This document shows, piece after piece, positions 61,091 to 64,000 of a DNA stretch of 64,000 bases (within the stretch, counting starts at the first letter, position 1; every line of letters begins with the position of its first letter). Source of the DNA: Neelides folsomi (lineage: Eukaryota > Arthropoda > Collembola > Neelipleona > Neelidae); NCBI GenBank assembly GCA_034687125.1, contig JAQGBZ010000054.1, positions 62,001 through 126,000 of the forward strand. The letters are read 5' to 3'. Position numbers and translations under genes: made by a program. Below the pieces are notes generated by a model, which was not told the origin of the DNA, did not search any database, and saw only the letters and a program-made list of their open reading frames with translations.

Positions 61091-64000
61091 GTACATAAAT
61101 ACAGGGTTTTTTTCACTTCCCACAGTCTCTTGTTCTAAGGGTGAGGCGAGAGGTCAGGTTCGGGTGAGGGATTATCCCTCCCACAACTTCATCAGCACAT
61201 CATCACTTTATTAGAGAGAACTTATGGCCGATAATCCCTCTTTATGCCTGGACATTCGATCAGAGGAAATCCCCCTTGTTTCTCTTCTTTCTTTCAAAGC
61301 CCGTTCACTTTCTTTTGATCTTTTCACGCGAATTCATTACTGGACATAGTAGGGTGGAGGACCAGAGATCATTACAAAAGTTTCCAGTCCCCACATTATT
61401 TTATTTTACTAGTATAAAAAACCTAAATGATTAATGACCATCAAATAATTTATTACTTATAAGGTAGATAAATTGTTATTATTAGTAATATTTGCTAATG
61501 TCACACATGTATACAAATACAAATTGCATTTAACGAATAGCAATGGTTTGGAATTTGTACATAATATAAATAATTGCAAAATCAGTATTTTTTGACAAAC
61601 TAAAGTAAACTTAAAAATTGAAAAATTGTGTTGTTGTGATTTGTAAATCATCCACATATAGAGCAACATCAAATGTTCATAATTTGAAAGGGGCAAAGGA
61701 AAAAATATAATAGGAAAATCGAGGGTTGATTTGACACTTGACTCTGATTTGATTTCAATTTCTGGAGGGAATGCTGGGAATCAAAGGGAAATGATTGTTT
61801 CTTCCCTTTTCCCATCACTCGCTCCCTCATCGGCTTCACGCCCTTTACAAAGGGACCTCAATTTGAAGTGACAAAAAGAGAGACATGGAAATTGCAAAAC
61901 TCAATCTTCCTCCCTCTGAGCTCCTCGCTCTCGGAAGAGACAGACAAAAGGGTTGGTGAAGGACGCTAATAGCTTGCTCCTTCTCTTCTTCTGAGGGGCT
62001 GTCGGACCCCCGCAGGTGTGAATGGATCTATTACCGATTGAGTCATCGCCACTTACTCCATATGAGACACGAAAAACCTACGCAGATGATTGCGATGAGC
62101 AGAGACAAACCTTCTTGCATATGTAATCTCTCACTCCCTTGTACACACATCCTTCTCGGCTTCGTTTTTATCAAACACCCAACAATGGGAGTAAAGAAAT
62201 TGGTGCATGCTCTGGAATTAATCATTTTCATATCTTCATCTTCTACCTATTATTTATCATAAATGTCTTTGATTGCCCTTTTTATTCCGTCTCTCTTTTC
62301 AGACTTTTCACATGATGTTGCATCGCATCTCATTTAGTATAATAAAATAACAAAACAGTAGATAACAATGTATCTGTATACATATTGTAATACAGGTAAG
62401 CTTATTTATTAATTTGCTAACTAATAGGATAGGAAAAGAAATAAAAAAGGAAGATTTTGGATTAAACCAATGGGAAGAGGGAGGACGCGGAAATTATATA
62501 ATATTGTGAAACGATGAGAAAGAAGATGAGATATAAAGGTATTGGAATAGAAGGAAGGGCATTTGGAGGTATTTAAGTATTTTTGCCATGTATAAGTAAG
62601 GTAGAGGGATTGAATAGACTCATCTCTCATCCTCCATGTTCTCTCAAGTGACAGAAGGGAACAAAGTGGGAATGAGAGGAGCATAATAGAGTGAGAATGA
62701 CAACGGAGGGATCCGGGTTGGAAAAGATGGAAAAATCTCTGCGAGAGATATCTATTGAGCTGAGGTGAATGGGGGATGTTGAATGGAGGATTTGGGGCCT
62801 CCCTCTTCTTCCCCTCATCGGCTCATCCGTGGTCTCCATTGTGCCTCTTTGGTATCTTGAACGGTGATTTTTTGTCCGTGACATCTCAATCGGTGCGGCC
62901 GGACACTTTGGGACAAAGGATGAGTCCCAGGTGGATCCCTTTTTGTCACCAGGCGTTGAGCCGTTATTCCCTTTCCCTCATTGGGAGTGATGGGGGACGG
63001 GTATCAGTTGTGTGTGTGTGTGAAGGCCCTCGGATCCTCCTCACCTCATCGCCAATTCCATAGGGTCCATTGAGAGGGGCCCATTGAGGGAAATGGTCAG
63101 GCCGCGTATCTCCCTCGCTCATTCCAACAATACAAAGAGGGACTGGGCTTTCTCTCCCTAATTGAGTTGTGGGTTGAACCGTCCTAATCCTCACACCCTT
63201 ATAGGACGGGAGAGATAAGCTTCCGACTCGCACTCACAATTACGAGCACAATGGAGAGGACCACGAGAATGGAAGGCTCTTAATAGCATGATGAGACCAA
63301 CGATGACCCGACTGCTCATCCCTTACAAACCTCTGCTCGAATATACAGATCTATTCTTCACAAGAATTTCATGGACAAACTCATCATCCACTTATTCTGG
63401 CCGCTTTTATCACTTTCACACAAATTCCTCGACTCCTTGTAAACACCTTTGCCCTTTCAGACTTCTTCAAAGACATTCGTATTATATTCAATTCTTATCT
63501 TCACTCCCTTCTCCACAATAGGGACGACAAGGACGTTAAATATTTCAAAAAGGTTTCATAACCATTTTACAAATTCCTCCATCAGTAATACATAACACAT
63601 TTAAAATACATTTCGTACTTTACTACAGGAATGTGTATCATATAGCTTTTACTTCAAAGTCAAGTAGACCACAGTTCACTATAAAAGTTAAAGTTCTCAT
63701 AAGAGGAGGGGAATTAAGGAATGAATTACATTAAGGAGTGCGACCCTGGAGGAATATAATTGTCTTCTATTGGGTATAGGGAAGAAAAAATCAAAGGGAT
63801 CCTAATGAATTGAATTCCTTGTCATAATAGAAAAGAATTGATAAATTGAGAGGCATTAGGAAATTGTCAAGCGGCCCATTATTTTTTGCAAAGTGGAAGG
63901 ACGGGCGTTGGGAGGCGTGAAGGAAATTTATCTTAATGTGTGGGGAGAGGGTGAAAGAATGAAGATGTCGGAGAGGCTGCGGTGAGATATGATATGATAG
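61091..64000. other. Gene desert to the right edge
   Basis: Less AT-rich sequence with purine and pyrimidine runs. No gene, RNA or repeat array recognised. Open frames of up to 95 codons overlap on both strands around 62.6-63.2 kb, which is expected where stops are scarcer. Confidence 0.4.

Noticed and set aside
1-64000. CRISPR arrays, operons, tRNA, rRNA and snRNA genes
   Set aside because: No regularly spaced direct repeats. Reading for tRNA B-box-like GGTTCGA motifs gave only isolated partial matches (for example near 43515) without a cloverleaf. This was a visual scan, so a tRNAscan or Infernal run could still find something.

Overview
The window looks like nuclear DNA of an AT-rich invertebrate, most likely an arthropod and perhaps a chelicerate such as a mite. 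All genes are intron-split, with mostly short introns (about 50 to 400 bases, a few longer) and GT..AG borders. The products are animal proteins: a Mu-class glutathione transferase, XPF, ATF4, Munc18, DGAT2 and SMIM12. The Mu-class enzyme is common in ticks and mites and largely missing from insects. That is only a hint, and I do not assign a species. Exon borders were placed by hand from splice signals, phase continuity and remembered family patterns; none was tested against transcripts.

Region 1 (1-15.2 kb) is gene-dense. It holds the 3' end of a SOCS-box gene, a secreted bacterial-type glycerophosphodiester phosphodiesterase (-), a Mu GST (+), SMIM12 (+), a free-standing acyltransferase module of type I fatty acid synthase (+), XPF/ERCC4 (-) and the stress transcription factor ATF4 (+). 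The ATF4 leader has a 3-codon upstream ORF followed by an upstream ORF that overlaps the main start out of frame. This is the layout used for integrated-stress-response control in animals, and here the inhibitory ORF is split by an intron.

Region 2 (15.2-37.3 kb) is looser. It has a calmodulin-like EF-hand gene (+) whose last intron carries a nested foldback element, an unrecognised cysteine-rich secreted or GPI-anchored protein (+), a DGAT2-family acyltransferase (-), a small one-pass membrane protein (+), a myristoylatable Arf-like protein whose GTP-binding motifs are all degraded (+), Munc18/STXBP1 (+) and hydroxypyruvate isomerase (-).

Region 3 (37.3-64 kb) has no gene I can recognise. 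Its base composition is visibly less AT-rich, with purine or pyrimidine runs, GAGAG clusters, a minisatellite and hairpins. It may be a regulatory domain or the long introns of a gene whose main exons lie outside the window. A candidate first exon near 49.0 kb and a 41-base candidate exon near 61.05 kb are phase-compatible.

The genes do not form an operon or a single pathway. Lipid chemistry recurs (phosphodiesterase, acyltransferase module, DGAT2), but the genes are not adjacent enough to call this a cluster.
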